From Megaustenia siamemsis (lineage: Eukaryota; Mollusca; Gastropoda; Stylommatophora; Ariophantidae): a DNA stretch of 64,000 nt. Below, in pieces: positions 1 through 7,621 of this stretch. Location of the stretch: assembly GCA_032433765.1 (NCBI GenBank), contig JAVIAB010000051.1:49393986-49457985 (forward strand), given 5' to 3'. Positions within the stretch are counted from its first letter, which is position 1; each line of letters begins with the position of its first letter. The position numbers and the translations under genes were made by a program. The notes beneath the pieces are model-generated. The model was not told the DNA's origin. It made no database searches and worked only from the letters and a program-made list of their open reading frames with translations.

Positions 1-1088
1 ATATTGAAACATTCTTCCAAGTGTGGTAGTTGTTGTAACGTCACACCTGGAAAAGTGTCAACGAAAAGAATGTCCCAGTGCAAGTGCCACTGACTCACGA
101 GATGACAAGTGGTCAATTCTAGATTGTCGATATCACTTCCTTTAAATAACGCCAAACAGCGGAAAAAACAGAGATTGTCATTATAAAAATTCTTAGTCGA
201 CCGACACTTCTGCATGGTGTAAATGTACCTATTGTTAGTAATATAAGATGGTAATTCCTCTAAACAACATCCAATGGGGAAGTCACGTATGTGAAATAAA
301 TAGAAACTAGTTGCTGGAATACTCTCCACCATCCACTTAGTATCAGGTCTGTTGATCATGGCAATGTCTACAGGGTTCTGTTCGTTTAGAGAATCAACGA
401 AGCTGTTGAAATCTCCAAGATTATTGATTAATTGAGGAAATTCTAGAACAGCCGAGTTGTTGAGGGAAGAGTGGAAAAAACGTAGATCACCGGTGTCCCG
501 GTGTCTAAGGATCAGGTGGTGACCATAGTTAATTTTGAATCGGGTTGTCTGAGTGTCAAATATATCCCTTAAAAGAGCAGACCAGTCTGTGATAAATGGA
601 CGTGCTGGTGAATGGAAAAATGTATATGTAGAAACTGTCTTGTTGATTGTAGCATGGGTGTTTATAGCTGCCCAATTTTGCTCATATACAACCCGTACAT
701 CATCAGGCAGTGTTGCTAATGGATCATCATCTTTGAATTTTTTACTTGGAGTTGAATGTTCTGCATCTATCTTTCGTTTGTTTGTTGTAGAAGAGGTCGA
801 GGGTGAAGTGGGTGATGTTGTTTCAGTCGGTGATGCTGTTGCTGATGGTAAAGTGGGTGTTGTAGAAGGAGCCATTGATGAAGCTGGTGCTGTTGTAGAA
901 TGTTTTACTCTCATATGTCTGGCTAACGAACTACGTCTCGTATACGTACGTTGACAAATGTCACACGCGTGTCGTATAAGTCGATGTGCACCTCGATGGT
1001 GCTCCAACAAATCGCTGTGCCATTTAAATTTCTTTGGGCACAACGCACACTGATGTTCTCCAGGTGCTGCATCGTTATAAGAAATCAT
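1..1088 (-). CDS. protein-primed family B DNA polymerase (pPolB), N-terminal part, cut by window edge
   Basis: I read an open frame of 362 codons on the minus strand from an ATG at 1088 to the window edge with no stop. It starts with two C2H2 zinc fingers (C14, C17, H30, H35 and C42, C45, H58, H63), followed by a Ser/Thr/Pro-rich linker to about residue 105 and a basic patch (NKRKIDAEH, then SKKFK). A domain of about 240 residues follows, with a segment reading NLCFFRCLALFKG that resembles the N-terminal region of invertebrate Polinton polymerases. The exonuclease and polymerase motifs would lie beyond the window, so the call rests on position and the N-terminal resemblance. The ATG is preceded directly by a good 3' splice site (pyrimidine-rich tract then CTACAG), so 1088 may be an exon start rather than the true initiator. 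The role would be protein-primed replication of the element. Confidence 0.8.
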   Translation of the reverse strand, partial: MISYNDAAPGEHQCALCPKKFKWHSDLLEHHRGAHRLIRHACDICQRTYTRRSSLARHMRVKHSTTAPASSMAPSTTPTLPSATASPTETTSPTSPSTSSTTNKRKIDAEHSTPSKKFKDDDPLATLPDDVRVVYEQNWAAINTHATINKTVSTYTFFHSPARPFITDWSALLRDIFDTQTTRFKINYGHHLILRHRDTGDLRFFHSSLNNSAVLEFPQLINNLGDFNSFVDSLNEQNPVDIAMINRPDTKWMVESIPATSFYLFHIRDFPIGCCLEELPSYITNNRYIYTMQKCRSTKNFYNDNLCFFRCLALFKGSDIDNLELTTCHLVSQWHLHWDILFVDTFPGVTLQQLPHLEECFN

Positions 1089-1239
1089 CTGTAGAAAAAT
1101 AAATAACCCTTTGTCAATGATACTTTACATACCTAGGTTTAAACATGTTAATAACATCGAATAACAAGACTTAAAATACTTAGTTTAATCATCCAATAAA
1201 TGAAGAAATTCAACAATACTTAGCATACCTATATTAAAC

Positions 1240-1510
1240 ACCTTGAATAACCTATTATCGCTAAGCGTTAACATACTTTAATAGAAAACAATCCAACTTA
1301 TAACGTAAAATATAGTCTCCATCTTCTACACTGAATATAACCTATTATCGATAACACCTAACATACCTAATAGAAAACAATCCAACTTATAACGCAAAAT
1401 ATAGTCTCAATCATCTACACTGAATATAACCTATTATCGATAACACTTAACATACTTTAAGTGAAAACAATCCAACTTACTGTGTAAAATAGAATCTCAA
1501 TCCGCTAGAA
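1240..1510. repeat. about 90-bp tandem repeat, 3 copies
   Basis: The block beginning CCTATTATCG recurs at 1251, 1341 and 1430 (periods 90 and 89). Each copy continues through GAAAACAATCCAACTTA and an ATAGTCTCAATC-like stretch with a few substitutions. It lies inside the spacer or candidate intron upstream of the polymerase ORF. Confidence 0.85.
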
Positions 1511-1589
1511 TGAACAGTAACTTTCCTTGAAGCAACCAAACTTATGACACAAATTCTCACATGAGACTAGTTTAAATATATCCTGGTAC

Positions 1590-1720
1590 AAGATTTTAAC
1601 CAATCAGCGAGTGACTATGAAAACATCGACTGATATCTGGATTAACCAATCAGAGAAGAGTATTAGTATAGGAGGCGGGGCAAAGAAATGACTGACAGCT
1701 AGATTAACCAATCAGAGAAG
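1590..1720. promoter_or_regulatory. cluster of three CCAAT boxes and a GC box
   Basis: AACCAATCAG occurs three times (about 1599, 1645 and 1706), twice inside the identical string ATTAACCAATCAGAGAAG. A GGAGGCGGGGC stretch sits at about 1671-1681. These match NF-Y and Sp1-type promoter elements in animals. No strong TATA box is visible. The cluster overlaps the 3' end of the 1712-2173 ORF. Confidence 0.45.
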
Positions 1721-2173
1721 TGGGTGAATACTGACCTCATTTCCTGGTTGACAGGCCGTCGACTCTGGTTCATCGGTGGGGTCGGCAAATAGGGGTGGTG
1801 GCGGTAAAATTTCATCATCCTCCGCGTTATATGTAGTGGCTGTGGGTTCAGTGGTGGGGTCAAGTAATGCGGGTGGTGAGTTAGTTGAACTGACAGGGGA
1901 GGGTGGTGCAGAGTCAGCTCCTTCCCAATTAATGTATTCCTTTATTCGTTGGGCTAAATGTTCCCCACACAAGAAGACTACATCCTCTTTCGTGAACTCA
2001 TGATATAAAATATCATTTATTTGCGCGCTAAGGCGTTCCTCAAACTCTAGAAGACACGAGTGAGGTAACGTGTTGTCATCTTTCACCTGACACCCTTTAC
2101 AATAGTCATATGGTTGATACTGTAGAATGCACAACACCTTGTCAAATAGGATGTAAGGTCTGATAGATGCCAT
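1712..2173 (-). CDS. small Cys/His-rich Polinton protein, possibly first exon of the polymerase
   Basis: The minus-strand ORF is open from 2275, but the likely start is the ATG at 2173, giving 153 residues. This start follows an AT-rich leader and drops a hydrophobic 34-residue extension that reads like non-coding sequence. The N-terminal half has a YDYCKGCQ motif followed about 15 residues later by LPHSCLL, a possible zinc ligand set, then a charged helical stretch. The C-terminal half is Pro/Ser/Thr-rich and acidic (EDDEILPPPPLFAD) and looks disordered. Polintons often carry a small ORF of this sort next to the polymerase, but I do not know its function. A 5' splice site 7 codons before the stop would fuse its first 146 codons in frame to the polymerase ORF. 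Confidence 0.6.
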   Translation of the reverse strand: MASIRPYILFDKVLCILQYQPYDYCKGCQVKDDNTLPHSCLLEFEERLSAQINDILYHEFTKEDVVFLCGEHLAQRIKEYINWEGADSAPPSPVSSTNSPPALLDPTTEPTATTYNAEDDEILPPPPLFADPTDEPESTACQPGNEVSIHPLL

Positions 2174-2295
2174 TTTATGGGAATCTGTAATATAAGAAAA
2201 CCACATCACAAATATTTGGAATGGGACAGAACATGTAATACATGATAAAAATACTTTAAATGTGATAATACTCAATCAAAGTGTCATTAGTGACG
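2174..2295. promoter_or_regulatory. divergent (bidirectional) promoter spacer
   Basis: This 122-bp AT-rich spacer separates the leftward ORF (ATG at 2173) from the rightward ATPase (ATG at 2296). It contains TATA-like stretches (AATATAAG near 2190, GATAAAAATAC near 2243) and must carry the start signals of both units unless long leaders enter from elsewhere. No motif is strong enough to assign individually. Confidence 0.45.
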
Positions 2296-2913
2296 ATGGA
2301 CCCTCGGTGGAAACACCCCTTCACTGCTCTTATTGCTGGTCCCACCGGTTGTGGAAAAACTGTATTTGTTCAAAAGTTTCTACAGAATCTACAAGAGCTA
2401 GTTGTCCCCGTACCCGAGGAAGTTATATGGTGTTACGGGGAATGGCAACCAATATACGAGACTATGGAGAAAGTGAGATTTATCGAGGGTCTACCAGATA
2501 TCGATAACTTGGAAGGGGGTAAGAAGAGAAGACTCATCATCCTCGATGACTTGATGTCAGAAACAGATGAGAGGGTGACAAAATTATTCACCAAAGGTAG
2601 TCATCACAGAGATATGAGCGTGATCTACATTGTTCAAAATCTATTTGGAAAAAATAAGGAACATCGAACTATAAGCCTCAATACTCATTATATAGTCCTT
2701 TTCAAGAATCCAAGAGACGGAAGTCAAATTACAAATCTGGCTAAGCAAATGTACCCTGGTCAAGTGGCGTACCTCCAAGAGAGTTTTAAGGACGCGACAG
2801 CGTCTCCCCACTGTTATTTGCTGGTAGACCTTCGACAGGAAACACCGGATCATCTGAGGCTGAGAACAAAGATATTTCCAGGGGAGAGACAAATCGTCTA
2901 CGTTCCAAAGTAA
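2296..2913 (+). CDS. FtsK/HerA-type genome-packaging ATPase
   Basis: This 205-residue protein begins at ATG 2296; the open frame extends 5 codons upstream only through a GTG at 2281, which is unlikely in a eukaryote. Walker A is GPTGCGKT at residues 15-22 and Walker B is RLIILDDL at 79-86 with the acidic pair D84-D85. A GSHHRDMSVIYIVQNLF segment at 101-117 matches the sensor region of Polinton ATPases. The N-terminal MDPRWKHPF is also characteristic. The family is the A32-like packaging ATPase, which drives DNA into the capsid. The length is normal for Polintons and the gene is intact. It is the first of a tightly packed rightward cluster, with the next ATG 4 bp after its stop. Confidence 0.93.
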   Translation: MDPRWKHPFTALIAGPTGCGKTVFVQKFLQNLQELVVPVPEEVIWCYGEWQPIYETMEKVRFIEGLPDIDNLEGGKKRRLIILDDLMSETDERVTKLFTKGSHHRDMSVIYIVQNLFGKNKEHRTISLNTHYIVLFKNPRDGSQITNLAKQMYPGQVAYLQESFKDATASPHCYLLVDLRQETPDHLRLRTKIFPGERQIVYVPK

Positions 2914-2917
2914 TAGA

Positions 2918-3241
2918 ATGGAAGCTTCACTTAGACGACACGGTGAAATGTTGAAATGTCTGCGCTCAGCCACGCCGAGTGGTTTAAGAGCCATATTGAA
3001 AACGGCCTCTCCAGAAATCATTCGCTTTTTATGTGAGTGTTGTCATAACATATTAAAAGGTAATGTTAGACTCACTAAGCATCAGAAGTGCGAGCTACGT
3101 CGACACAAGAACAAGCTGAGATTCCTCACTAAAAAGAAACCGAATCTTACGCAGAGGAAAGCAATTCTACAAACTGGTGGATTCATAGGTGCTTTGATCA
3201 AGCCTATATTAAGTGTTCTAGGTGGTGTATTAGGTCTGTAA
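2918..3241 (+). CDS. small conserved Polinton protein, basic with Gly-rich hydrophobic tail
   Basis: This 107-residue protein starts 4 bp after the ATPase stop. The N-terminus is helical, followed by a Cys-containing stretch (residues 34-46, FLCECCHNILKG) and a strongly basic segment (about 50-80). A C-terminal GGFIGALIKPILSVLGG tail is hydrophobic and Gly-rich, suggesting membrane or capsid-interior interaction. ORFs of this layout recur next to the ATPase in invertebrate Polintons. The function is unknown to me; a virion core or membrane-active peptide comparable in style to small adenovirus core proteins is an inference only. Confidence 0.75.
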   Translation: MEASLRRHGEMLKCLRSATPSGLRAILKTASPEIIRFLCECCHNILKGNVRLTKHQKCELRRHKNKLRFLTKKKPNLTQRKAILQTGGFIGALIKPILSVLGGVLGL

Positions 3242-3243
3242 TC

Positions 3244-3681
3244 ATGGCCAAGAAAATGATTTTGATGGATCCTCGGTTATTAGAGGGTTTGAAACAGACT
3301 TCCACGTATACACCACCCGAGGCGATCAATGATAACTTGAGAGATTTAGACGATGAAATGCAACGTATCTTAGACCGTAACGATTTAGCCCCTGCTGATA
3401 AGGCCAGAGTGTACCAACGTACTTTGCAACAGTATTTAACTAGAATGGAGCAGTATAAACGACGTCCTTTGGGATCAGTCGATCTCATTCAACATAACTC
3501 GTCAACAGAAAGAATACCTTCGCCACCACCAGTCGATGTGCAACCAGAACAAGCCAAGGTACCCGAAACCCCAAAGACAAGTAATGAAAACACTTCACGG
3601 CTAACCTCGTATAAATTGAGGTCCAAAAGAAAAAAGTCCAAAATCCCAACACCAAAATGGGAAAGGTGGTCAAAGTATTGA
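3244..3681 (+). CDS. small conserved Polinton protein of unknown function
   Basis: This 145-residue ORF starts 3 bp after the previous stop, and its last 25 nt overlap the integrase start. The N-terminal part contains MDPRLLEGL and a predicted helical region rich in charged residues (DDEMQRILDRNDLAP, then QRTLQQYLTRMEQ), plausibly a coiled coil at about residues 30-65. The C-terminal half is Pro/Thr/Ser-rich and ends very basic (KLRSKRKKSKIP), so it may bind nucleic acid or act as a nuclear localisation signal. Similar ORFs sit between the ATPase and integrase in other invertebrate Polintons. There is no recognised enzymatic domain. Confidence 0.72.
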   Translation: MAKKMILMDPRLLEGLKQTSTYTPPEAINDNLRDLDDEMQRILDRNDLAPADKARVYQRTLQQYLTRMEQYKRRPLGSVDLIQHNSSTERIPSPPPVDVQPEQAKVPETPKTSNENTSRLTSYKLRSKRKKSKIPTPKWERWSKY

Positions 3682-4724
3682 GACATTATTACTTTGACCC
3701 TAATCAACCAGGGTCGTATAGTGGTGCAAGAGCCTTGCAACGTAACACCAAAGTAGGAATTAAAGAGATCAATCGTTGGTTGAGTCACCAGGATACCTAT
3801 ACCCTTCATAAACCGATTCGACATAAATTTGAACGGCATCCGATTATAACGAGTGGACCCAAACAACAATACCAAGCAGACTTAATCGATTTAAGACATT
3901 TGAAAAAACACAATGATGGGTACTCCTATTTGGTTTCTTGTGTGGATGTTTTCAGTAAATTAGCGTGGGCCGTCCCAATACGAACAAAAACGGGGAAATC
4001 ATTAGTGGAGGCTGTTGGTAAAATATTTATCGATGGGAAACCTGCGAGTCTTCAAACCGACAAGGGGTCAGAGTTTCTGAACAAAACATTTCAGAAATTT
4101 CTCGAAGACAACAATATTCACTTTTTCACCACCCAGAATGAAGATATTAAGGCTGCTGTTGTGGAACGTTTTAACAGGACTCTGAAACAAAGGATGTGGC
4201 GATATTTTACGAAATCCAATCGACTTTGTTATGTACATGTGCTACCCGCCCTACTTCGAAGTTATAATCATTCGTACCACAGAAGTATAAAAATGGCACC
4301 GGTCGACGTTAGCAGAGACAATCAAGAACAAGTGTGGAACACGTTGTATAACAAACACAACTTGAAATTTGAAAGACCCCTGTATAAGGCTGGTGATCGA
4401 GTTAGAATGGTCCTGGGCAGAGCTAATTTTAAAAAGGGTTATGCCCCAGCTTGGACGGAGGAACTCTTTACCATCAGTCGAGTAACTGAAACAAAACCCG
4501 TTACATATGTGCTAAAAGATGATAAGGGTGATGAAATAGAGGGGTCATTTTACACCCAAGAAATTCAAAAGGTTGGAGACAAGAATGAGTACAGGGTCGA
4601 GAGGGTTATAACCCAACGTCGCACGTCATTGGGACGAAAAGAGAGTTTAGTCAAGTGGTTTGGTTATGATTCCTCATTCAACAGTTGGATACCGACCAAG
4701 GACATTGTCAGATACAAAAACTAG
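3657..4724 (+). CDS. retroviral-type integrase (DDE, RVE) with C-terminal chromodomain
   Basis: The 355-residue protein starts at ATG 3657, inside the 3' end of the preceding ORF. The N-terminal segment YYFDPNQPGSYSG and WLSHQDTYTLHKP (41-53) are characteristic of Polinton integrases. The catalytic core supplies D75 (QADLIDL), D135 (TDKGSEF) and E170 (VVERFNRTL), a DD35E spacing. The C-terminal region around 310-353 (EYRVERVI, then LVKWFGYDSSFNSWIP) is a chromodomain with the expected aromatic and W positions. It would insert linear element DNA into the host genome, and the chromodomain could steer it to methylated histone. All three catalytic residues are present and the frame is intact. No Polinton-type N-terminal HHCC finger is obvious. 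Confidence 0.93.
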   Translation: MGKVVKVLRHYYFDPNQPGSYSGARALQRNTKVGIKEINRWLSHQDTYTLHKPIRHKFERHPIITSGPKQQYQADLIDLRHLKKHNDGYSYLVSCVDVFSKLAWAVPIRTKTGKSLVEAVGKIFIDGKPASLQTDKGSEFLNKTFQKFLEDNNIHFFTTQNEDIKAAVVERFNRTLKQRMWRYFTKSNRLCYVHVLPALLRSYNHSYHRSIKMAPVDVSRDNQEQVWNTLYNKHNLKFERPLYKAGDRVRMVLGRANFKKGYAPAWTEELFTISRVTETKPVTYVLKDDKGDEIEGSFYTQEIQKVGDKNEYRVERVITQRRTSLGRKESLVKWFGYDSSFNSWIPTKDIVRYKN

Positions 4725-4726
4725 AG

Positions 4727-5005
4727 ATGGTGGAAGAAGGTGAATCGTTTGAAGATCCTGTTTTGCGAACCCTGAGCTCTGGCGGGGAGAGAACCTCGCT
4801 CTGGCCAGTATTTGGGAAACTATTCCCCCGTTTAGAGATTGTCTTTATGTGTCAAATGCTTGTTATATATGCCGTTGTCGCGGTCTCGCTGTTCAATCTG
4901 TCCACTGAAAAGCCAGACGCGAAGAACGGAAAACTGTGGATCGCCCTACTGAGCAGTTGTTTAGGTTACATGCTCCCGAATCCAAAGTTGGAGACGAAAA
5001 GGTGA
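4727..5005 (+). CDS. small membrane protein conserved in Polintons
   Basis: This 92-residue protein uses the ATG at 4727, 2 bp after the integrase stop; the frame extends upstream but only inside the integrase. The N-terminal 25 residues are hydrophilic. A hydrophobic segment at about 38-57 (IVFMCQMLVIYAVVAVSLF) is a likely transmembrane helix, and a second weaker one lies at about 69-83. LWPVFGKLFPRLE precedes the first helix. ORFs with this layout are found between integrase and penton in invertebrate Polintons. The function is unknown; a virion or egress membrane protein is conceivable but unproven. Confidence 0.72.
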   Translation: MVEEGESFEDPVLRTLSSGGERTSLWPVFGKLFPRLEIVFMCQMLVIYAVVAVSLFNLSTEKPDAKNGKLWIALLSSCLGYMLPNPKLETKR

Positions 5006-5015
5006 ATAGAGGAAA

Positions 5016-5813
5016 ATGAGTTTTTATGTCACGTTACCCAGCAATGCTTCTATGGATATTTTTAAGGAAAATAACCCCGGCCACTTTTTCGTCAAGCTTC
5101 CTCAGACCATTGATATTACAACACAATATGAGATTGCGCTGGTCGAGATACAGTTTCCGCTAAATTATTTCAATGTAATAGAGGGTGATGTCTGGATTCG
5201 ATACGAATCTCTCGCTAACGACGATATTTGCGACGCTAGATTTTATTTCAACGTGACATTGGAGCCTGGGTTATACACGAAACCCGATGCGTTCATCGGC
5301 GCGTTGAATGCGTCGATCATAAAAGCGGAGGATGAGTCGAACGGGGATGTGAAAGGGAAAAAAATGAGATTCATTTACGCAAAAGAGGTGAATAAAGCCA
5401 TCTTGAAACTTTACGAAAAAGGAGTCAGTGTTACCATAAGCGACACTTTGAAAAACATGTTAGCCTTCCCCACGACCTCAATAGCAGACACGGCTCCCGA
5501 TATCTTCAGCGTGGGTGAAATGGACTTGGAAAGTGTTGCAAAAAATGTCTACGTCTACTGCGATCTGGTTTCACCCAGACCCGTCGGGGATGTGATGGTA
5601 CCTCTCCTCAGGAGCGTGCCTGTTCTCAATAGAAATCACACCTCGGTGTTTCAGATCTACGATAAGCCTCACTACCTGCCCCTGAGTAGATTTTCCTTCG
5701 ATACCGTGGAAATCCTTTTAGCCAACGAACATGGAAAAACCATTCCATTCACCAGTGGGACGTCGGTGCTAACGGTACACTTTCGAGTGAAGAAACATCT
5801 CGAGCTGGTATAA
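5016..5813 (+). CDS. penton (minor capsid) protein, single jelly roll
   Basis: This 265-residue protein opens with MSFYVTLPSNASMDIFKEN, the typical start of Polinton and adintovirus minor capsid proteins, followed by a strand-rich region (FFVKLPQTIDI, YEIALVEIQFPLNYFNV). The fold expected for the family is a single jelly roll that forms the pentameric vertices of an icosahedral capsid. The length fits the family. The start is 10 bp after the previous stop. Its stop TAA overlaps the next ATG (TAATG at 5811-5815), suggesting coupled translation or tight compaction. No disruption is visible. Confidence 0.9.
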   Translation: MSFYVTLPSNASMDIFKENNPGHFFVKLPQTIDITTQYEIALVEIQFPLNYFNVIEGDVWIRYESLANDDICDARFYFNVTLEPGLYTKPDAFIGALNASIIKAEDESNGDVKGKKMRFIYAKEVNKAILKLYEKGVSVTISDTLKNMLAFPTTSIADTAPDIFSVGEMDLESVAKNVYVYCDLVSPRPVGDVMVPLLRSVPVLNRNHTSVFQIYDKPHYLPLSRFSFDTVEILLANEHGKTIPFTSGTSVLTVHFRVKKHLELV

Positions 5814-6310
5814 TGGTGAGACATACACCCTTTCACCGCAATGCCAGGTTATACGAAGACTTTTATTGCTGTCAGGCGGGTGATGGGATGCCAGTGTTTA
5901 TAGGAGGTCGAAATCAACGAGGACGAGGAATCGGTAGTTTCTTTGGTGGAATCGGGAGGGCTATTTTACCCTGGTTAAAAACAGGGGGTAAAGCCTTACT
6001 CAGAGAAGGCGTGGGGACCGGTCTGCAGGTCGCGCAGGACGCATTAGCTGGCAGAAATATCGGCGATGCTTTCAAATCACGAGCTAAGGAGGCCGGCATG
6101 CGGTTATTAGACGGGGCCGTAGACCACCTGACGGGTAACAACCAATCAGGAAGTGGTTTACGACGACGAATCAGAAAGCGAGTCGGGAAGGCAGCCCCAC
6201 CTGGCCAACCCGTTACGAAGAGAATAAAACCATCAGCTAGACTGTTCCCCCTTCATTCTGCAACCAAGAGGCGAACTAAACTGTCGGTACCAAAAGATAT
6301 ATTTGATTAA
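5813..6310 (+). CDS. Gly/Arg-rich virion-associated protein (PX-like / adenovirus pVI- or core-like)
   Basis: This 165-residue protein starts on the ATG that overlaps the penton stop. A YEDFYCCQAGDGMPVFIGG region (14-32) leads into Gly/Arg-rich GGRNQRGRGIGSFFGGIGR, then amphipathic helices with small residues (about 60-105), then a very basic block RRRIRKR and a basic C-terminus. This is the well-known PX-type ORF between penton and MCP in Polintons. By analogy with adenovirus minor proteins it may be cleaved by the element protease, bind DNA or lyse membranes. Analogy is the only basis for function; the identity as the standard Polinton ORF is firm. Its stop again overlaps the next ATG (TAATG at 6308). 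Confidence 0.82.
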   Translation: MVRHTPFHRNARLYEDFYCCQAGDGMPVFIGGRNQRGRGIGSFFGGIGRAILPWLKTGGKALLREGVGTGLQVAQDALAGRNIGDAFKSRAKEAGMRLLDGAVDHLTGNNQSGSGLRRRIRKRVGKAAPPGQPVTKRIKPSARLFPLHSATKRRTKLSVPKDIFD

Positions 6311-7617
6311 TGATGTCTCTCATTCACCCCAAGTCATGTGAATGTCTTCATTCTGGTTTGGATTTATTTAGCGTTCCACCAACTCAGACTGCTGTAGACT
6401 CGGGCCAATTTACTGAAATTCGACCTCTTGCCTCGTTAGCACATGGGGCTCCCATAGAGTTTTTCATTTCTGGAAACACTGAAGAGTATCTAGATCTTTT
6501 CAACACGTTTTTACATCTGCGGGCCAGGATCACCCTCCCCAATGGTGAAAGTTTACCATTGGATGCCGAGGTAGGTCCAGTCAACAATTATCTTCACAGT
6601 CTATTCTCGCAAGTCGATGTTTCTCTGAATGATACATTGATTACACCATCTCAGAATACCTATCCATTTAGAGCAGTGTTCGAGACTTTACTAAACTATG
6701 GGGAGGATGCGAAAACGGGGCACTTGACGGCTGCTCTGTTCTACAAAGATACAGCAGGCCACCACGATGATATGCAGGCTAACGAGGGATTTAAAATACG
6801 ACGTGCTTTGACTTCGGATAGTAAAGAGGTTGAAATGATGGGTCGTTTGCACTCTGATCTCTTTGTGCAGGACCGTTACATGTTAAGCAGAGTGGATGTA
6901 AAGATTAAACTCACACCCTCTAAGGACGTGTTCAACATCATGGCTCAGGATAAGTCTGTGGGTTATAAGAGTGTAATCACTTATGCTGCCCTCGTGGTCA
7001 GGAAAGCCAAGCTAAACCCAGCAATTTCTCTGGCCCACGAAAAAGCGCTTTTAAGTGGGAATGCACGGTACCCAATCAAGCGGGTTACCCTGAAAACATT
7101 TGCCATTGCTCGTGGGATGTATTCCCACAACCAAGACAATTTATTCCTATCTGAAACGCCAACACGTATAGTGATAGGTCTGATTACCGCCGGTGGGTTT
7201 AATGGAGTTTATAACATTAACCCATTCAATTTTCAACACTTTGGTTTGACTTATATGAACCTGATGGTTGACGGGAGATGTGTATCCGGAAAGCCCCTAG
7301 CTATGGATTTTGAAAACAATCACTATGCGCGAGCCTTTTTTGGTACAAATTTGGCCATGGGTTTGATTGGTAGAGATGCTGGCAATGGTATTGATTATCA
7401 TCAGTTCAAGGATGGCTTTTGTCTATTTGGTTTTGACCTCTCACCCAGTCTGCTAGATGGAACCCAGTTTGAGCTAGCCACGAGTGGACCCTTGTCGATA
7501 GAGCTTAAATTCGCCGCTCCCACGACAACTCCCCTACAAGTTATTGTCTACGCCGAGTTGGATTCAGTACTGGAAGTGTCCAAGACAAGACAGGTTCTAA
7601 CAGACTACGCTATTTGA
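6310..7617 (+). CDS. major capsid protein (hexon), double jelly roll
   Basis: This 435-residue protein begins with an ATGATG pair at 6310/6313 overlapping the preceding stop. The N-terminal part (CECLHSGLDLFSVPPTQTAV, then SGNTEEYLDLFNTFLHLRA) and the GPVNNYLHSLFSQVDVSLND segment are hallmarks of Polinton/adintovirus MCPs. The family forms trimeric capsomers with two vertical jelly rolls, related to adenovirus hexon and other PRD1-lineage viruses. Length and termini are as expected and the frame is uninterrupted, so capsid formation is plausible. It is followed 4 bp later by the protease gene. Confidence 0.94.
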   Translation: MMSLIHPKSCECLHSGLDLFSVPPTQTAVDSGQFTEIRPLASLAHGAPIEFFISGNTEEYLDLFNTFLHLRARITLPNGESLPLDAEVGPVNNYLHSLFSQVDVSLNDTLITPSQNTYPFRAVFETLLNYGEDAKTGHLTAALFYKDTAGHHDDMQANEGFKIRRALTSDSKEVEMMGRLHSDLFVQDRYMLSRVDVKIKLTPSKDVFNIMAQDKSVGYKSVITYAALVVRKAKLNPAISLAHEKALLSGNARYPIKRVTLKTFAIARGMYSHNQDNLFLSETPTRIVIGLITAGGFNGVYNINPFNFQHFGLTYMNLMVDGRCVSGKPLAMDFENNHYARAFFGTNLAMGLIGRDAGNGIDYHQFKDGFCLFGFDLSPSLLDGTQFELATSGPLSIELKFAAPTTTPLQVIVYAELDSVLEVSKTRQVLTDYAI

Positions 7618-7621
7618 GAAA

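Larger units (their letters stand above)
1089..1735 (-). other. candidate 647-bp intron, or promoter region, between the two minus-strand ORFs
   Basis: On the minus strand the upstream ORF contains a donor GAG|GTCAGT with the intron beginning at 1735. The polymerase ORF is preceded by a pyrimidine tract ending CTACAG at 1089. Exon 1 from the ATG at 2173 to 1736 is exactly 146 codons, so the junction is phase 0 and in frame. The interval also holds a 90-bp tandem repeat, three CCAATCAG boxes and a GC-box-like GGAGGCGGGGC near 1671-1681. It could therefore instead be the polymerase promoter. The sequence alone cannot decide. Confidence 0.5.

Noticed and set aside
553..954. 133-codon plus-strand ORF
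   Set aside because: It is the antisense shadow of the polymerase zinc-finger and Ser/Thr-rich region.
3489..3875. 128-codon minus-strand ORF
   Set aside because: Antisense to the small conserved ORF and the integrase start; no domain and no signals.
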